Notes: generated from the letters alone by a model not told the origin. 64,000 nt of DNA from Spirochaetales bacterium (GCA_022360655.1 JAKSCK010000255.1:124001-188000); one strand, 5' to 3'. Counted from the first letter of the stretch, positions 10,983 through 20,043 are shown. Numbers and translations are program-made.

Positions 10983-13166
10983 TTACTCCTCAACAAACAG
11001 CACATCTGTGTGTGCAGTGGCATCAGCAGCACGTCCCCCAGCGTTGTCAGCAAGATAGGCAAAACGATCAGCAAGATTGGGATTGACATCTGCCAGATAA
11101 TGCGAATAGAGAGCTGCTTGATCGTAATTTTCCACTTCGTAATAGGCCTTTGAAATGTTCAAAAGGAGACGGGCATAGGTTGCAGAGCCGGTACGCCCTG
11201 CCGTTTTCAACCGAGATTCACCATCGTGGTAGAGGCGTAAAGCATTTTGAAATTCTTCTTGCTTGAAATACACATTGGCCATATTGATTTTAGCTGGTAT
11301 ATAGTTTCTATCTAGTGAGAGTGCACTGTAGAACGCTTTTTCCGCCGTTTCATAGTCTTCCAATTGTGCTGAAACAATACCAAGGCGATTCCATCCACCC
11401 TTTGTGTTGTTGCTTAATGCTTCGTTCTCATGACTTTCAATCACAGTTCGTGTTACGGCATCTAAGGTACTTTCAAAATCTTGGGCAATCCGAGATTTAT
11501 CACCGTATTGCAACCCCAAGTCCCGTTCTTCAAAGCCTACTGGTCGGTATATTTGCTGTGATTCTCTTGTGAAGAAGAGTCCCAACGCTCCTTCAACCTC
11601 AGAGAACCGATAGAACTCCTCTGCTCCAGATCTCCAAGCAACATCAAAACCATCTTCACCGATGAATGTGATTTCAATGGGAAGCCATAGAGTGTCTCCA
11701 ATAGGAACAGTCATCCGCTTATCTGGATGAACAATTTTGTAATCACGAGCCGGTATGCCAGTGTTGAAGATGGAATAGATATGCCCAGGAACTGTCACAA
11801 AACCTGTTTCAATGCCTGCGGACTCCAGCATGGCATTGTAAAGCACCATCAAGTCATCACAGTCTCCAGCCAATTTCACAAGAGTTTCTCGGGGAAGATT
11901 CACTGAATCCACCACAAGGGAATCCCCTTGCGCATTCTCAAACGCGAGGGTGGGATCACGCTGATACAGACATCCGATTTCTGTCAAACCATAAAACACC
12001 TGCATGGCGGTTTGAACATTCTCACAATACCCAGGGTTCACCACATTTCGGCAGCTCTGCCTCAGAAAACTCATGTAATTCCCAAGGGCACTATCCCCCG
12101 ATGTGATGAAAGCCGCCACCTTTCTGTCATCGTCCCAAGTGATGGAGTTTTTGTCATAAAGGTCATAGGTTACAGGAACAATTTGCGAGGCATGACGTGT
12201 TCGTAAGGTATAGTCCACTTGGATTTCTCCAGTAAGAGGTGTCACCCCCTCAAGAGAGAACACGTTCTGATCAAATGATGCAGTGAGAGGAATCACTCGT
12301 GACTCCCCAGGGGAAAGAGTAGGAATCACCTCCGCGGTTGTTCCTATATTCATATAACCCGGTTGAAAAAAGCTCACAGTCACATCTTCTAGGGCATAGG
12401 ATTCGGTGTTGCGAATCTCCACCTCCCCCACGGGATGTTCCACATAGTAACTCTGCATTGCCGCAAACATGTCCTCCACATTCGGTTGATGAAATTCAAT
12501 GGATCGGATCTGAGCCCGAGGGTCATCTGGATCAATTCCAAATCGATAGGCCGTTGTCACACCAATGGCCAGAGTAAATCCATTGAATCGTTTGAGAGGA
12601 CTCAGAGAATACAGGTACTGAAGTGAGGGATGAATATTGATTGTGAAGTTGAATGCCGGATTAAACGACACTCGACCACCAACACCAGCCTGAATATTCC
12701 ATGCACTGTGGGACTCATGATTGATGAGATCAATCTCTGGAAATAGAGAGTAGCCAGCCCCAAATTCAAGCTCTCCACCAAGCTCCAGGCTTTTCGAAAA
12801 CTTGTGCACATAAGCTAAGCCACCAGCAATATAGAAACGTGTGTGATCAAAAAGATTGGATTCAGAGTCTGCACCATCAAAAGTCGATTTTGTTGTGGCC
12901 ACACCAAGACGCACAAGGGGTTGAAGCTGGGGTATGGACATCAGAGGAATGTGTCCAACGGCTGAGAAATCAAGGAGATTGAAATCCCCTTGATAGTCCG
13001 TCCCCAAAAGCTTTAAAGGTGTAGGGAATTGGGCCTCCACTCCAACCGAGCCAGGAAAGCGGTACACCATGTTATAATCAATTTTTTCAACTTCTTGGCC
13101 AAAGAGTGGAAGACCCAAGGTACCGAAGAGAATCAATCCAATCCAGCAACCTCGCTTATTCATCAT
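10983..13166 (-). CDS. Outer-membrane-like protein with transglutaminase-like and TPR domains
   Basis: 727 residues with a cleavable signal peptide (...GLPLFGQ). Residues about 25-215 read as amphipathic beta strands of a small outer-membrane barrel (VGGRVSFNPAFNFTINI, LAIGVTTAYRFG). A beta-sandwich-like segment follows (about 235-330). A transglutaminase-like core comes next, with GDCDDLMVLYNAMLE (nucleophile Cys436) and VPGHIYSIF (His462). Two or three TPR units lie at about 590-700 (GGWNRLGIVSAQLEDYETAE, AKINMANVYFKQEEFQNAL). It is the first gene of the run with the two giant lipoproteins and probably carries the promoter of that run in the AT-rich region above it. Transglutaminase folds can be proteases, crosslinkers or peptidases; which one applies here cannot be read from sequence. 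The start is one of two tandem ATGs (13166 or 13163). Confidence 0.85.
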   Translation of the reverse strand: MMNKRGCWIGLILFGTLGLPLFGQEVEKIDYNMVYRFPGSVGVEAQFPTPLKLLGTDYQGDFNLLDFSAVGHIPLMSIPQLQPLVRLGVATTKSTFDGADSESNLFDHTRFYIAGGLAYVHKFSKSLELGGELEFGAGYSLFPEIDLINHESHSAWNIQAGVGGRVSFNPAFNFTINIHPSLQYLYSLSPLKRFNGFTLAIGVTTAYRFGIDPDDPRAQIRSIEFHQPNVEDMFAAMQSYYVEHPVGEVEIRNTESYALEDVTVSFFQPGYMNIGTTAEVIPTLSPGESRVIPLTASFDQNVFSLEGVTPLTGEIQVDYTLRTRHASQIVPVTYDLYDKNSITWDDDRKVAAFITSGDSALGNYMSFLRQSCRNVVNPGYCENVQTAMQVFYGLTEIGCLYQRDPTLAFENAQGDSLVVDSVNLPRETLVKLAGDCDDLMVLYNAMLESAGIETGFVTVPGHIYSIFNTGIPARDYKIVHPDKRMTVPIGDTLWLPIEITFIGEDGFDVAWRSGAEEFYRFSEVEGALGLFFTRESQQIYRPVGFEERDLGLQYGDKSRIAQDFESTLDAVTRTVIESHENEALSNNTKGGWNRLGIVSAQLEDYETAEKAFYSALSLDRNYIPAKINMANVYFKQEEFQNALRLYHDGESRLKTAGRTGSATYARLLLNISKAYYEVENYDQAALYSHYLADVNPNLADRFAYLADNAGGRAADATAHTDVLFVEE

Positions 13167-13451
13167 TTCACCCCATTTAATGAATACAGCTGTTCTCTTC
13201 CTAGAAGTTCAACTCTATTTAATATACATCCATTCTTTATTATTCAAAAGTAGCTTTTTTACTAATATTTATTTTCCATATTAACTATATAAATATTTAC
13301 TGTAATGATATTTATCAATTAGGAATCATTCTAATTATTAAACCATTACAATTTTACTAAGAACTATTCTTAGCACAAATAAACAAGTAATCGTTTTTCT
13401 ATTTTTTCTGTAAAAAATTCTCTTCATCCAATAATCCTTAGATTCTCATCA
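13167..13451. other. AT-rich divergent intergenic region
   Basis: About 285 very AT-rich bases between two divergent genes, expected to hold promoters for both. On the plus strand, TAGATT (13439-13444) lies seven bases before the ATG at 13452, the spacing seen before other apparently leaderless genes in this window; its -35 is weak. I see no ORF or RNA gene. Confidence 0.5.
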
Positions 13452-14972
13452 ATGAACCCAAAAGAAATGACTTTGCCCCCCTTGAGTCCAGGAGGAAGAG
13501 AATGGCACTCTATCCCGGTGAGCATTGTACAACTCTTCAAACATCCTGCTTCGGAACAGAAAAACCAGATTCCAAGCCTCATTCTTCTGACTCTCTTTGT
13601 CACATCGTGCGCAACAGTCCCCATCCCCACTCCTCAAGCCCCATCAAAGGTTCCCCCTACAGAACCTCCCCTGACTCAAGAGATTCCAGAAGAAGACCAT
13701 TCCCCTCTTGAAAAAAACCAAGTTCCACAAGAAAGAACTCTGGAAGAAAGCGTTCCACTTTCTCAAAAGCGTACCCTCACAACCCGAGTTTTTCCCCAAG
13801 AAGTTCAGATTGAAACATGGGATGGACAAGAGCTTTTGGTTCTAACCAACAAAGAACACAATAACGACTTGCAACTCTATGAAACCCAAGGCACAGCCTT
13901 TCGGCTCTCCGCTCCCGGTTACATCAGCCAAACCATTTTTCTTGAGAAAAACAAAGATTTTCTTGAAGCAAAGCTTGAAAAAGAAGACTCGCCCCTCACT
14001 CTTCAAGGGGAACTTCCCACCGAATTTCAGCCCAAAAGTGTTCGATTTTCTCCTGATGGATCCACCCTTTATGTGGCTCACCTCGGTGCTGAAACCGCTG
14101 TCAATCGCTATTCCACATCCCCCTTTGCTCCCCTCTCCCCTCTTCAGGTCCCCAAGGAATATCAGGAAAACACAGGCTTTGTAGAAACCGCTATTTTGCC
14201 CAAGCGCGGTGAGATCTGGGTTTCCCAAATGACCCGAAGTGCCCTGCACATTTTTGATCTCTCCAATGGAGCCTACCTGGAAACCATTGAACTCAGCGGG
14301 CAGTGGCATAAAGTGATGCTTCCCAATGCGGAAGAAAGCCGACTCTATGTCACCGCCTGGGATTCCAAAACCGTCATTGAAGTGGATGTAGAGCAGCGGA
14401 AAGAACTCCGACAATTCCAAGTCACAGGAACACCTCGTGGACTGGCACTCACCCCCGATGGTTCGGAACTACTGGTGGCCATTTTTTCCTCCTCTGCAGT
14501 GGATAGAATCAACTTGGCTCAGGGGGAAATTGTGGCCTCCCATGATGCTGCCCCCGGCTATGCATTGGCCATGCGTCACATTGTTCCTGATCGGCAGCGT
14601 CATCGTTACTATGTCACCGCCATGGGTGTGGGACGAGTCTACATCCTCTCGGAAGAAGGAGAGTGGCTGGGACAATGGAAAGTGGGAAAAAAACCCAACA
14701 CCTGTGCTCTCTCCCCTGATGGTTCCCGCCTCTTTGTCTCTTGCCGAGGTCCCAACAACCCAGATGATGGCTATCTCTTTAAAGGATATGAATTTGGAAA
14801 AGTGTACGTCATCAATTTAGAACAGGGAACTGTGGAGGGATGGATCTGGGGCAAAGATCAGCCCACAGGTTTAGACATCAGTCCTGATGGAAAAACCCTG
14901 GCCTTCACAGACTTTCTTTCTTCCAACCTGGAACTCTACAGTGTTGATGAAATGTCTCTTGAAGAATTCTAA
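13452..14972 (+). CDS. YVTN-type beta-propeller lipoprotein
   Basis: Up to 506 residues. A hydrophobic stretch ends LLTLFVTSCATVP, a lipoprotein signal with the acylated Cys at about residue 53. A Pro/Glu-rich linker to about 100 follows, then a carboxypeptidase-like or PEGA-like segment (AFRLSAPGYISQTIFL). From about 185 there are repeated blades of the YVTN/lactonase-like propeller (VRFSPDGSTLYVAHLG, LALTPDGSELLVAIF, CALSPDGSRLFVSCRG, LDISPDGKTLAFTDF). The long N-terminal tail before the signal makes the start doubtful: a GTG at 13518 would give a more normal signal peptide, but the ATG at 13452 has a -10-like box seven bases upstream. No enzyme motif was recognised. The protein is probably anchored in the periplasm or outer membrane. 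Confidence 0.8.
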   Translation: MNPKEMTLPPLSPGGREWHSIPVSIVQLFKHPASEQKNQIPSLILLTLFVTSCATVPIPTPQAPSKVPPTEPPLTQEIPEEDHSPLEKNQVPQERTLEESVPLSQKRTLTTRVFPQEVQIETWDGQELLVLTNKEHNNDLQLYETQGTAFRLSAPGYISQTIFLEKNKDFLEAKLEKEDSPLTLQGELPTEFQPKSVRFSPDGSTLYVAHLGAETAVNRYSTSPFAPLSPLQVPKEYQENTGFVETAILPKRGEIWVSQMTRSALHIFDLSNGAYLETIELSGQWHKVMLPNAEESRLYVTAWDSKTVIEVDVEQRKELRQFQVTGTPRGLALTPDGSELLVAIFSSSAVDRINLAQGEIVASHDAAPGYALAMRHIVPDRQRHRYYVTAMGVGRVYILSEEGEWLGQWKVGKKPNTCALSPDGSRLFVSCRGPNNPDDGYLFKGYEFGKVYVINLEQGTVEGWIWGKDQPTGLDISPDGKTLAFTDFLSSNLELYSVDEMSLEEF

Positions 14973-14974
14973 AA

Positions 14975-15036
14975 TCGACCCCTCCATGCCGCCTCTCCAG
15001 CCTGCTTGCAAGTCAAAGAGTCGTCATGGAGGGGGA
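14975..15036 (-). terminator. Hairpin between convergent genes, GGGGTCGATT type
   Basis: A 10-bp perfect inverted repeat (14979-14988 with 15025-15034) with a 36-base loop sits between the stop of the plus-strand lipoprotein and the stop of ptb. Read on the minus strand, the 3' arm ends GGGGTCGATTTT, so it can end ptb transcription. It is one member of the hairpin family described in the findings. Confidence 0.6.
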
Positions 15037-15074
15037 TTCCCAAGGAGCATCCCTCTCCATCTTTAGCGAAAAAC

Positions 15075-15971
15075 CTAGTGTTTAGCCAAATGCAGAGCCA
15101 AGCCCAAAGAGGCCTTCTTTGCCTCTTCATGATCTGACCGGCTGGTGAGAACCACTGGCACAGAGGCGCCCAGCAGCACCCCGGCATTCCGCCATTGAGC
15201 CCCAGTCACCAAGGCCTTATAAATCATGTTTCCTGCATCCAAAGCCGGAGCCAAGAGCAAATCCGCCTGACCGGCCACCTCCCCCTGGGCTCCCTTCATT
15301 CGAGCCGCATCCTCCGAAAGAGCCACATCCAAGGCCATGGGGCCATCCCCATGCACATCGCCCCATTCTCCTTGCGATGCGGCAAGAGAAAGCTGATGGG
15401 CATGGATTGAACTGGAAATTTTTGCTGTGACTTTTTCCATAGGGGCCAGAAAGGCCACTCGAGGCGTCTGCACTCCCAAAGCTTGGAGAGCATCCAGAGC
15501 ATTGGTAAGAATGCGCTTCTTTGCCTCTACATCCGGTGCAATATTGATGGCCGCATCAGTGAGAAACACCCCATCACCATTGGAAGCCTTCTCAAAAAGT
15601 GCAAGATGGCTCAGTAAATGACCCGAGGGAGTTAAACCAGAATCCTTATTGAGAATCCCCCTAGTGAAAGCGGCCGTGGAAACCTGCCCCTTCATCAAAA
15701 CCTGGGACCTTCCTTCCTGGCAATCTTTTGCTGCACGGAGGCACACACCCTCTTCGTCCTCACTCGTATCCATAATTTGCACCAGGGAATGATGACTCAA
15801 GTTCATCCCCAACTCCGATTCAATTGTGTTCTTGGGTCCATGGAGACGAAACCGAACACCGGCCACCACTCCCCAGGCCACCATCTGCGCCACCACCTCA
15901 TCATTGGCTCCAGCGACTGAGACACAGAAATCCTGTGCCCCTTCAAGGCTCGTCCAAGAATCAAATCCCAT
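15075..15971 (-). CDS. ptb: Phosphate butyryltransferase (branched-chain acyl type likely)
   Basis: Converts a short-chain acyl-CoA plus phosphate to acyl-phosphate and CoA. About 298 residues, the usual length. Conserved features include VLMKGQVSTAAFTRGIL, the core GQADLLLAPALDAGNMIYK and the C-terminal GAQWRNAGVLLGASVPVVLTSR. The start chosen is ATG GGA at 15971, preceded by GGAAGGAAGA; an ATG 15 bases upstream overlaps that signal. It is the last gene of an operon with butyrate kinase (15-base gap) and a 2-oxoacid:ferredoxin oxidoreductase. From that context the substrates are probably isobutyryl-, isovaleryl- or 2-methylbutyryl-CoA rather than butyryl-CoA (inference). Confidence 0.9.
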   Translation of the reverse strand: MGFDSWTSLEGAQDFCVSVAGANDEVVAQMVAWGVVAGVRFRLHGPKNTIESELGMNLSHHSLVQIMDTSEDEEGVCLRAAKDCQEGRSQVLMKGQVSTAAFTRGILNKDSGLTPSGHLLSHLALFEKASNGDGVFLTDAAINIAPDVEAKKRILTNALDALQALGVQTPRVAFLAPMEKVTAKISSSIHAHQLSLAASQGEWGDVHGDGPMALDVALSEDAARMKGAQGEVAGQADLLLAPALDAGNMIYKALVTGAQWRNAGVLLGASVPVVLTSRSDHEEAKKASLGLALHLAKH

Positions 15972-15985
15972 TCTTCTTCCTTCCA

Positions 15986-17152
15986 TTATGCTGGAACATC
16001 AGAGCCCACAGCCTGCCCTACAGAAGATCTGGACTGCGGCTTTTCTCGCTGATAATTCAACACAGGAGTGCGGCCTTCCAATGCGCGATATGCGCCTTCT
16101 GCCAGAGCTTCCATCTCCCGCTCTCCCGGAACCACATAAACAGGAGCCATCCAAGAGCAGAGAGATTCAATTCTCCCCATCAGTTCTTTGCTATACGCCA
16201 TCCCCCCTGTGAGAACAACAGCATCCACCTGTCCTTCCAAGGTGGCCCCGTGTGCACAGATTCCCTGAGCCACCTGGCGAGAAAGCGCTTCAAAAACAAC
16301 ATGGGGAGGAGTGGACCATTCATGCGTGGTGGAATCTGCATCCAATCTGGAACAAGCCTGGACTAAATCCCGGAGATCATTGGACCCGGTATAGGCCACA
16401 AGTCCACCACCACCTTTAATCATTTTGCGGATTTCACTTTCCCCTTTTCCGGAATGAAAACACAAGGAGACCAGTTGACCTGAGGGTAATCCTCCACTTC
16501 GCTCCGCAGTGAAAGGGCCTTCTCCATCCAGGGCATTGTTCACATCCACTACCCGGCCCATTTTATGGGCACCAATGGAAATCCCACCTCCCATATGGGC
16601 CACAATAAACCGTCCCTCTTCATAGGAAATCCCAATCTGATCAGCAATGAGTCTGGCCACACTTCGCTGATTAAGAGCATGAAAAATACTGCGTCGTGCA
16701 ATTTCTGGATGTCCTGATAAACGGGCTGGATCATCCAGTTCATCCACCACCACAGGATCCACAATAAAGGCCGGACATCCTGCTTTTTGAGCCAAACTGT
16801 GAGCCAAGGGTGCACCAAGATTACTCGCATGCTCTCCATAAGAACCTTGCCGAAGATCCCCCAGCATTTCCGATTCTACGGCATACACACCACCCTCTAA
16901 GGCATGAAGAAGGCCTCCTCGCCCCGCCACAGCAGCCAGTGTGGATATGGAAACTTTTTCTTCTTGTAGAAAACGGCGAATCACTCCTTCGCGGAAAAAC
17001 AACTGATCCTGCATGTGTTCAAAGCAGGTAAGGTCTTTCACATCATGTTCAATCACACGTTCTGCCACCTTTTCCATATTTTGAAAAAGGGCCATTTTGG
17101 TTGAAGTGGACCCTGGATTAATCACCAAAATCCAATGCTTACTCTCTCCCAT
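15986..17152 (-). CDS. buk: Butyrate kinase (branched-chain fatty acid kinase likely)
   Basis: Acyl-phosphate + ADP to fatty acid + ATP, the substrate-level phosphorylation step. It is an ASKHA-fold acetate/butyrate kinase of about 388 residues. The phosphate-1 loop is VINPGSTSTKMALFQ at the N-terminus. Other signatures are FIVAHMGGGISIGAHKMGRVVDVNNALDGEGPFTAER split across the active site, RSGGLPSGQLV, and VDAVVLTGGMAYSKELM near the end. The ATG at 17152 (MGESKHWIL) matches the family N-terminus; the upstream in-frame ATG would add 15 residues lying inside the preceding gene. It overlaps that gene by 14 bases, which indicates tight coupling. In context the product is probably isobutyrate, isovalerate or 2-methylbutyrate plus ATP. 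Confidence 0.92.
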   Translation of the reverse strand: MGESKHWILVINPGSTSTKMALFQNMEKVAERVIEHDVKDLTCFEHMQDQLFFREGVIRRFLQEEKVSISTLAAVAGRGGLLHALEGGVYAVESEMLGDLRQGSYGEHASNLGAPLAHSLAQKAGCPAFIVDPVVVDELDDPARLSGHPEIARRSIFHALNQRSVARLIADQIGISYEEGRFIVAHMGGGISIGAHKMGRVVDVNNALDGEGPFTAERSGGLPSGQLVSLCFHSGKGESEIRKMIKGGGGLVAYTGSNDLRDLVQACSRLDADSTTHEWSTPPHVVFEALSRQVAQGICAHGATLEGQVDAVVLTGGMAYSKELMGRIESLCSWMAPVYVVPGEREMEALAEGAYRALEGRTPVLNYQREKPQSRSSVGQAVGSDVPA

Positions 17153-18551
17153 GAAACTCCTCAGCCACATCGACAAGACGTAAATTGATCTCAACAAGGT
17201 CTTTATTCTTCATTGATTTTGGAATGATTTCCTTTAGGGTCTGAATTCCAATGACTCCACTTTCTAACGCAAAGAGGGCCAGCATCACAATATTGGCTCC
17301 CTTGAGGAATCCGGCCTCAGCAGCCAAATCACTCACAGGAGCTTCAAAAACACGCACATCCCTGCGTTCCACTTTTCGGGAGATGAGAGAGCTGTTCACC
17401 ATCACCAGTCCCCCCGGAACCACATGATTCTCAAAGGCATCCAGGGAGGGACCATTCATGGCCAACAGCGCTTGTGGAACATCCACAACTGGAGATCCCA
17501 CCGCATCTGAGGAAAGCACCACACTCGCATTGGCCTTCCCACCACGCATTTCTGGACCATAGGAGGGAAGCCACGTTGTATGAAGTCCTTCATGAATGGC
17601 CGCATTGGCTAAAAGAATTCCGGCAGACATCACACCCTGCCCACCAAATCCTGCTATTTTCACCCCAAGATCTTGGGAGAGTGTAGACACCTTGGTAGGA
17701 ACCTCGTTGGCCACCGCGCCAACGAGGTCGCGCAGAGCGCCATCATCAAGAAATGGGAGTCTTCCGTTCCCCTTGGGAGCCGCCTCCTCATCCCGAAAGC
17801 GTTTTACTGGAAAAACCGATTCCATGCTGCTGGCCATCCAGGAGCGAGATTGGACGGGAGTCATTTTCCATCCCACAGGGCAGGGGGACAGGATTTCCAC
17901 AAAGCTAAAACCCCGTTTTTCACTCTGATTGGTCAGGGCCTTTCGAACGGCTTTTCGGGTTTTCATCACTCCAGCTGGTGAGGAAAGTGTGCAACGCTCA
18001 ATGTAGATGGGGCCCTCCAAAGCACTCATCACCTCTGCCATATGAATGGGGCCGCCCTCCCGCTCACTTTTTCGTCCCAGAGGACTCGTGGTGGTGCTCT
18101 GCCCCAAAAGAGTGGTGGGGGCCATCTGCCCGCCGGTCATTCCATAGATGGCGTTATTCACAAAGAACACCGCCATATTTTCATTGCGATTCGCTGCATG
18201 AACAATTTCTGCCGTTCCAATTCCGGCTAAATCCCCATCCCCTTGATAAGAAATCACCACGGCATCATCTAAGCTTCGCGCCACCCCAGTTCCAACAGCT
18301 GGAGCCCGACCATGCGCACATTGGATGTTTCCAGTATCAAAGTAGTAGTACCCAAAAACAGCACAACCCACGGGGGAAAGAAAAATGGTTCGATCCTGAA
18401 GGCCCATATCCACCAGGGCCTCAGCAATGAGTTTGTGCACGGTTCCATGACCGCAACCAGGACAATAATGGGTGGTTTCACCAGCCGGAAAATCCTGACT
18501 TTTTCGTTCAAAAACGTCATAGAAGCCCTTGGGTTTGGCATGCTTAACCAT
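17139..18551 (-). CDS. 2-oxoacid:ferredoxin oxidoreductase, fused beta-gamma subunit
   Basis: 470 residues joining two subunits that are usually separate. Residues about 1-245 are the TPP-binding beta subunit: HYCPGCGHGTVHKLIAEAL, the cofactor motif YQGDGDLAGIGTAEIVHAANRNEN, and NNAIYGMTGGQMAPTT. A linker of about 45 residues leads to the gamma subunit (about 290-470), starting VKIAGFGGQGVMSAGILLANAA with the PSYGPEMRGGKANASVVLS signature. The enzyme oxidatively decarboxylates a 2-oxoacid to an acyl-CoA and reduces ferredoxin. Its start overlaps the end of the alpha gene by 8 bases, with AGGAGG six bases upstream. The next genes are butyrate kinase and phosphate butyryltransferase. That points to a VOR-type (branched-chain oxoacid) enzyme over a 2-oxoglutarate one, but specificity is inferred. 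Confidence 0.9.
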   Translation of the reverse strand: MVKHAKPKGFYDVFERKSQDFPAGETTHYCPGCGHGTVHKLIAEALVDMGLQDRTIFLSPVGCAVFGYYYFDTGNIQCAHGRAPAVGTGVARSLDDAVVISYQGDGDLAGIGTAEIVHAANRNENMAVFFVNNAIYGMTGGQMAPTTLLGQSTTTSPLGRKSEREGGPIHMAEVMSALEGPIYIERCTLSSPAGVMKTRKAVRKALTNQSEKRGFSFVEILSPCPVGWKMTPVQSRSWMASSMESVFPVKRFRDEEAAPKGNGRLPFLDDGALRDLVGAVANEVPTKVSTLSQDLGVKIAGFGGQGVMSAGILLANAAIHEGLHTTWLPSYGPEMRGGKANASVVLSSDAVGSPVVDVPQALLAMNGPSLDAFENHVVPGGLVMVNSSLISRKVERRDVRVFEAPVSDLAAEAGFLKGANIVMLALFALESGVIGIQTLKEIIPKSMKNKDLVEINLRLVDVAEEFHGRE

Positions 18552-19593
18552 CCAGATCCTCCTTCATGCGAAGAACCATTTCCTCTGCACTTGGAACAAC
18601 TCCTCCAAACCAGTTGTAACGGGAAACGGGGCAACGCCCAGCAACGGCTCGTTCCACATCCCGGGCCATCATACCCTCATTCAATTCGGCAACTGCCATG
18701 CGTCCCCCTACCTGAGCCAATTCCGCAATTCGCTCCTGGGGAAAAGGAAAGAGTGTTTTAGGTCGAAGTAATCCCACGCGGTGCCCTTCACTTCGAAGCA
18801 TACGAACGGCAGTTAGGGCAATTCGGGCGGTGATGCCAAAGGCCACCACAATCAACTGCGCATCCTCCGTCTGCTCCTCCTCCCAATCTGTCAAATCCCG
18901 GGCCGCACGCTGATATTTGGCCTGCAATTCCATGTTCAGATTGGCTAAACCCTCTTGGCTCATCACAATGGAAGAAATCAGATTGGATCGGCTCTCTTCA
19001 TCCCCATACACCGCCCAGCTTTTCCTGGCCCCATGGCGCACATCCTGAGGAAGTGCTACAGGTTCCATCATCTGGCCAATGTAGGCATCACTGAGAATCA
19101 CCACGGTCATTCGATAGGCATCGGCCATATCAAAGGCCTTATGGGCAAAGTCAGCCATTTCCTGACCAGAGGATGGTGCCAACACAATGTTATGAAAGCC
19201 CCCATGACCTCCCCCCTTGCAGCACATGTCATAGTCCGATTGCTCCGGCCAGATATTCCCCAATCCAGGCCCTGCGCGTTGCACGTCCACAATCACAGTA
19301 GGAAGCTGAGAGCCCGCCAGATAACTGAGTCCCTCCAGCATCAAGGCCACACCAGGACCTGAGGAGGCCGTCATGGTCCTGGCTCCAGAAGAAGCCGCTC
19401 CATACATCATATTGATGGCACTGGTTTCACTCTCCGCCTGAAGGAAGGTTCGTCCTGAGCGAGTAAAAAGGTCCGCCGCACCATGGGCAATTTCACTGGC
19501 CGGTGTGATGGGATAACCAAAGAAGTGGGTGGCACCTCCAAGCAAAGCTCCACGAACAACAGCATCATTTCCCTTCATCAACGTCCGTTTCAT
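18544..19593 (-). CDS. vorA: 2-oxoacid:ferredoxin oxidoreductase alpha subunit
   Basis: 349 residues, pyrimidine-binding domain of the PFOR/KOR/VOR family. Near the N-terminus it has MKGNDAVVRGALLGGATHFFGYPITPASEI, given here only as a landmark in pieces: MKGNDAVVRGAL and FFGYPITPASEI. It also has QAESETSAINMMYGAA and TASSGPGVALMLEGLSYLAG, and a transketolase-like C-terminal domain (VVAFGITARIALTAVRMLR, LRPKTLFPFP). It works with the fused beta-gamma and the delta ferredoxin encoded on either side. The start is ATG after GGAGGGG. The coupling to butyrate kinase argues for branched-chain 2-oxoacids as substrate. The symbol is given by that inference; korA is the alternative. Confidence 0.88.
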   Translation of the reverse strand: MKRTLMKGNDAVVRGALLGGATHFFGYPITPASEIAHGAADLFTRSGRTFLQAESETSAINMMYGAASSGARTMTASSGPGVALMLEGLSYLAGSQLPTVIVDVQRAGPGLGNIWPEQSDYDMCCKGGGHGGFHNIVLAPSSGQEMADFAHKAFDMADAYRMTVVILSDAYIGQMMEPVALPQDVRHGARKSWAVYGDEESRSNLISSIVMSQEGLANLNMELQAKYQRAARDLTDWEEEQTEDAQLIVVAFGITARIALTAVRMLRSEGHRVGLLRPKTLFPFPQERIAELAQVGGRMAVAELNEGMMARDVERAVAGRCPVSRYNWFGGVVPSAEEMVLRMKEDLDG

Positions 19594-19673
19594 TTCCCCT
19601 CCTTCCGCGCATATCCATCTCCTCCCACAGCATGGAGAGAGAGTCCTTCCTCAGTTTTATTGAGATAAGAAAA

Positions 19674-19886
19674 TCACGCTGTTCCCTTCATGACCGTGAG
19701 AGTTCCCGGCTCAGGACACACATAGAAACACATTCCACAGGCCGTGCATTCCTGAGAATCAAAACGAACCGCCTGGTGCCCCAGGGCATTGATGGCACTC
19801 CCCAGTTCCAAGCAGTGTTTGGGGCAGGCCTCCACACACAGACGGCAGGCCTTGCACAAGTCCGTCGACACAACCACATGATTCAT
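19674..19886 (-). CDS. 2-oxoacid:ferredoxin oxidoreductase delta subunit (2[4Fe-4S] ferredoxin)
   Basis: 70 residues with two CxxCxxCxxxCP clusters: CKACRLCVEACPKHC and CTACGMCFYVCPEPG. It is the small electron-carrying subunit of KOR/VOR complexes. It is the first gene of the operon (delta-alpha-betagamma-kinase-transferase). The ATG has GGGAGG five bases upstream. The 80-base gap to the alpha gene holds no obvious terminator. The promoter should be in 19887-20043; I see only weak candidates there. Confidence 0.9.
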   Translation of the reverse strand: MNHVVVSTDLCKACRLCVEACPKHCLELGSAINALGHQAVRFDSQECTACGMCFYVCPEPGTLTVMKGTA

Positions 19887-20043
19887 TCATGCCTCCCCTC
19901 TGCTCAGCCATGCCCCCATCAGAAGCTCTTTTGAGTCTCCGGTATTCACATGGCAAACATTCTGATGATTCCACTCACCAACGATTCTTCCATAACCGTT
20001 TTGGTCTTAGATCCTTCAAGAAAAACACAACGCCAGTTCTGCG

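Noticed and set aside
13502-13711. 69-codon ORF with GGAGG before its ATG
   Set aside because: It lies in a different frame inside the propeller lipoprotein gene, and its Ser/Pro/His-rich product looks like a shadow.
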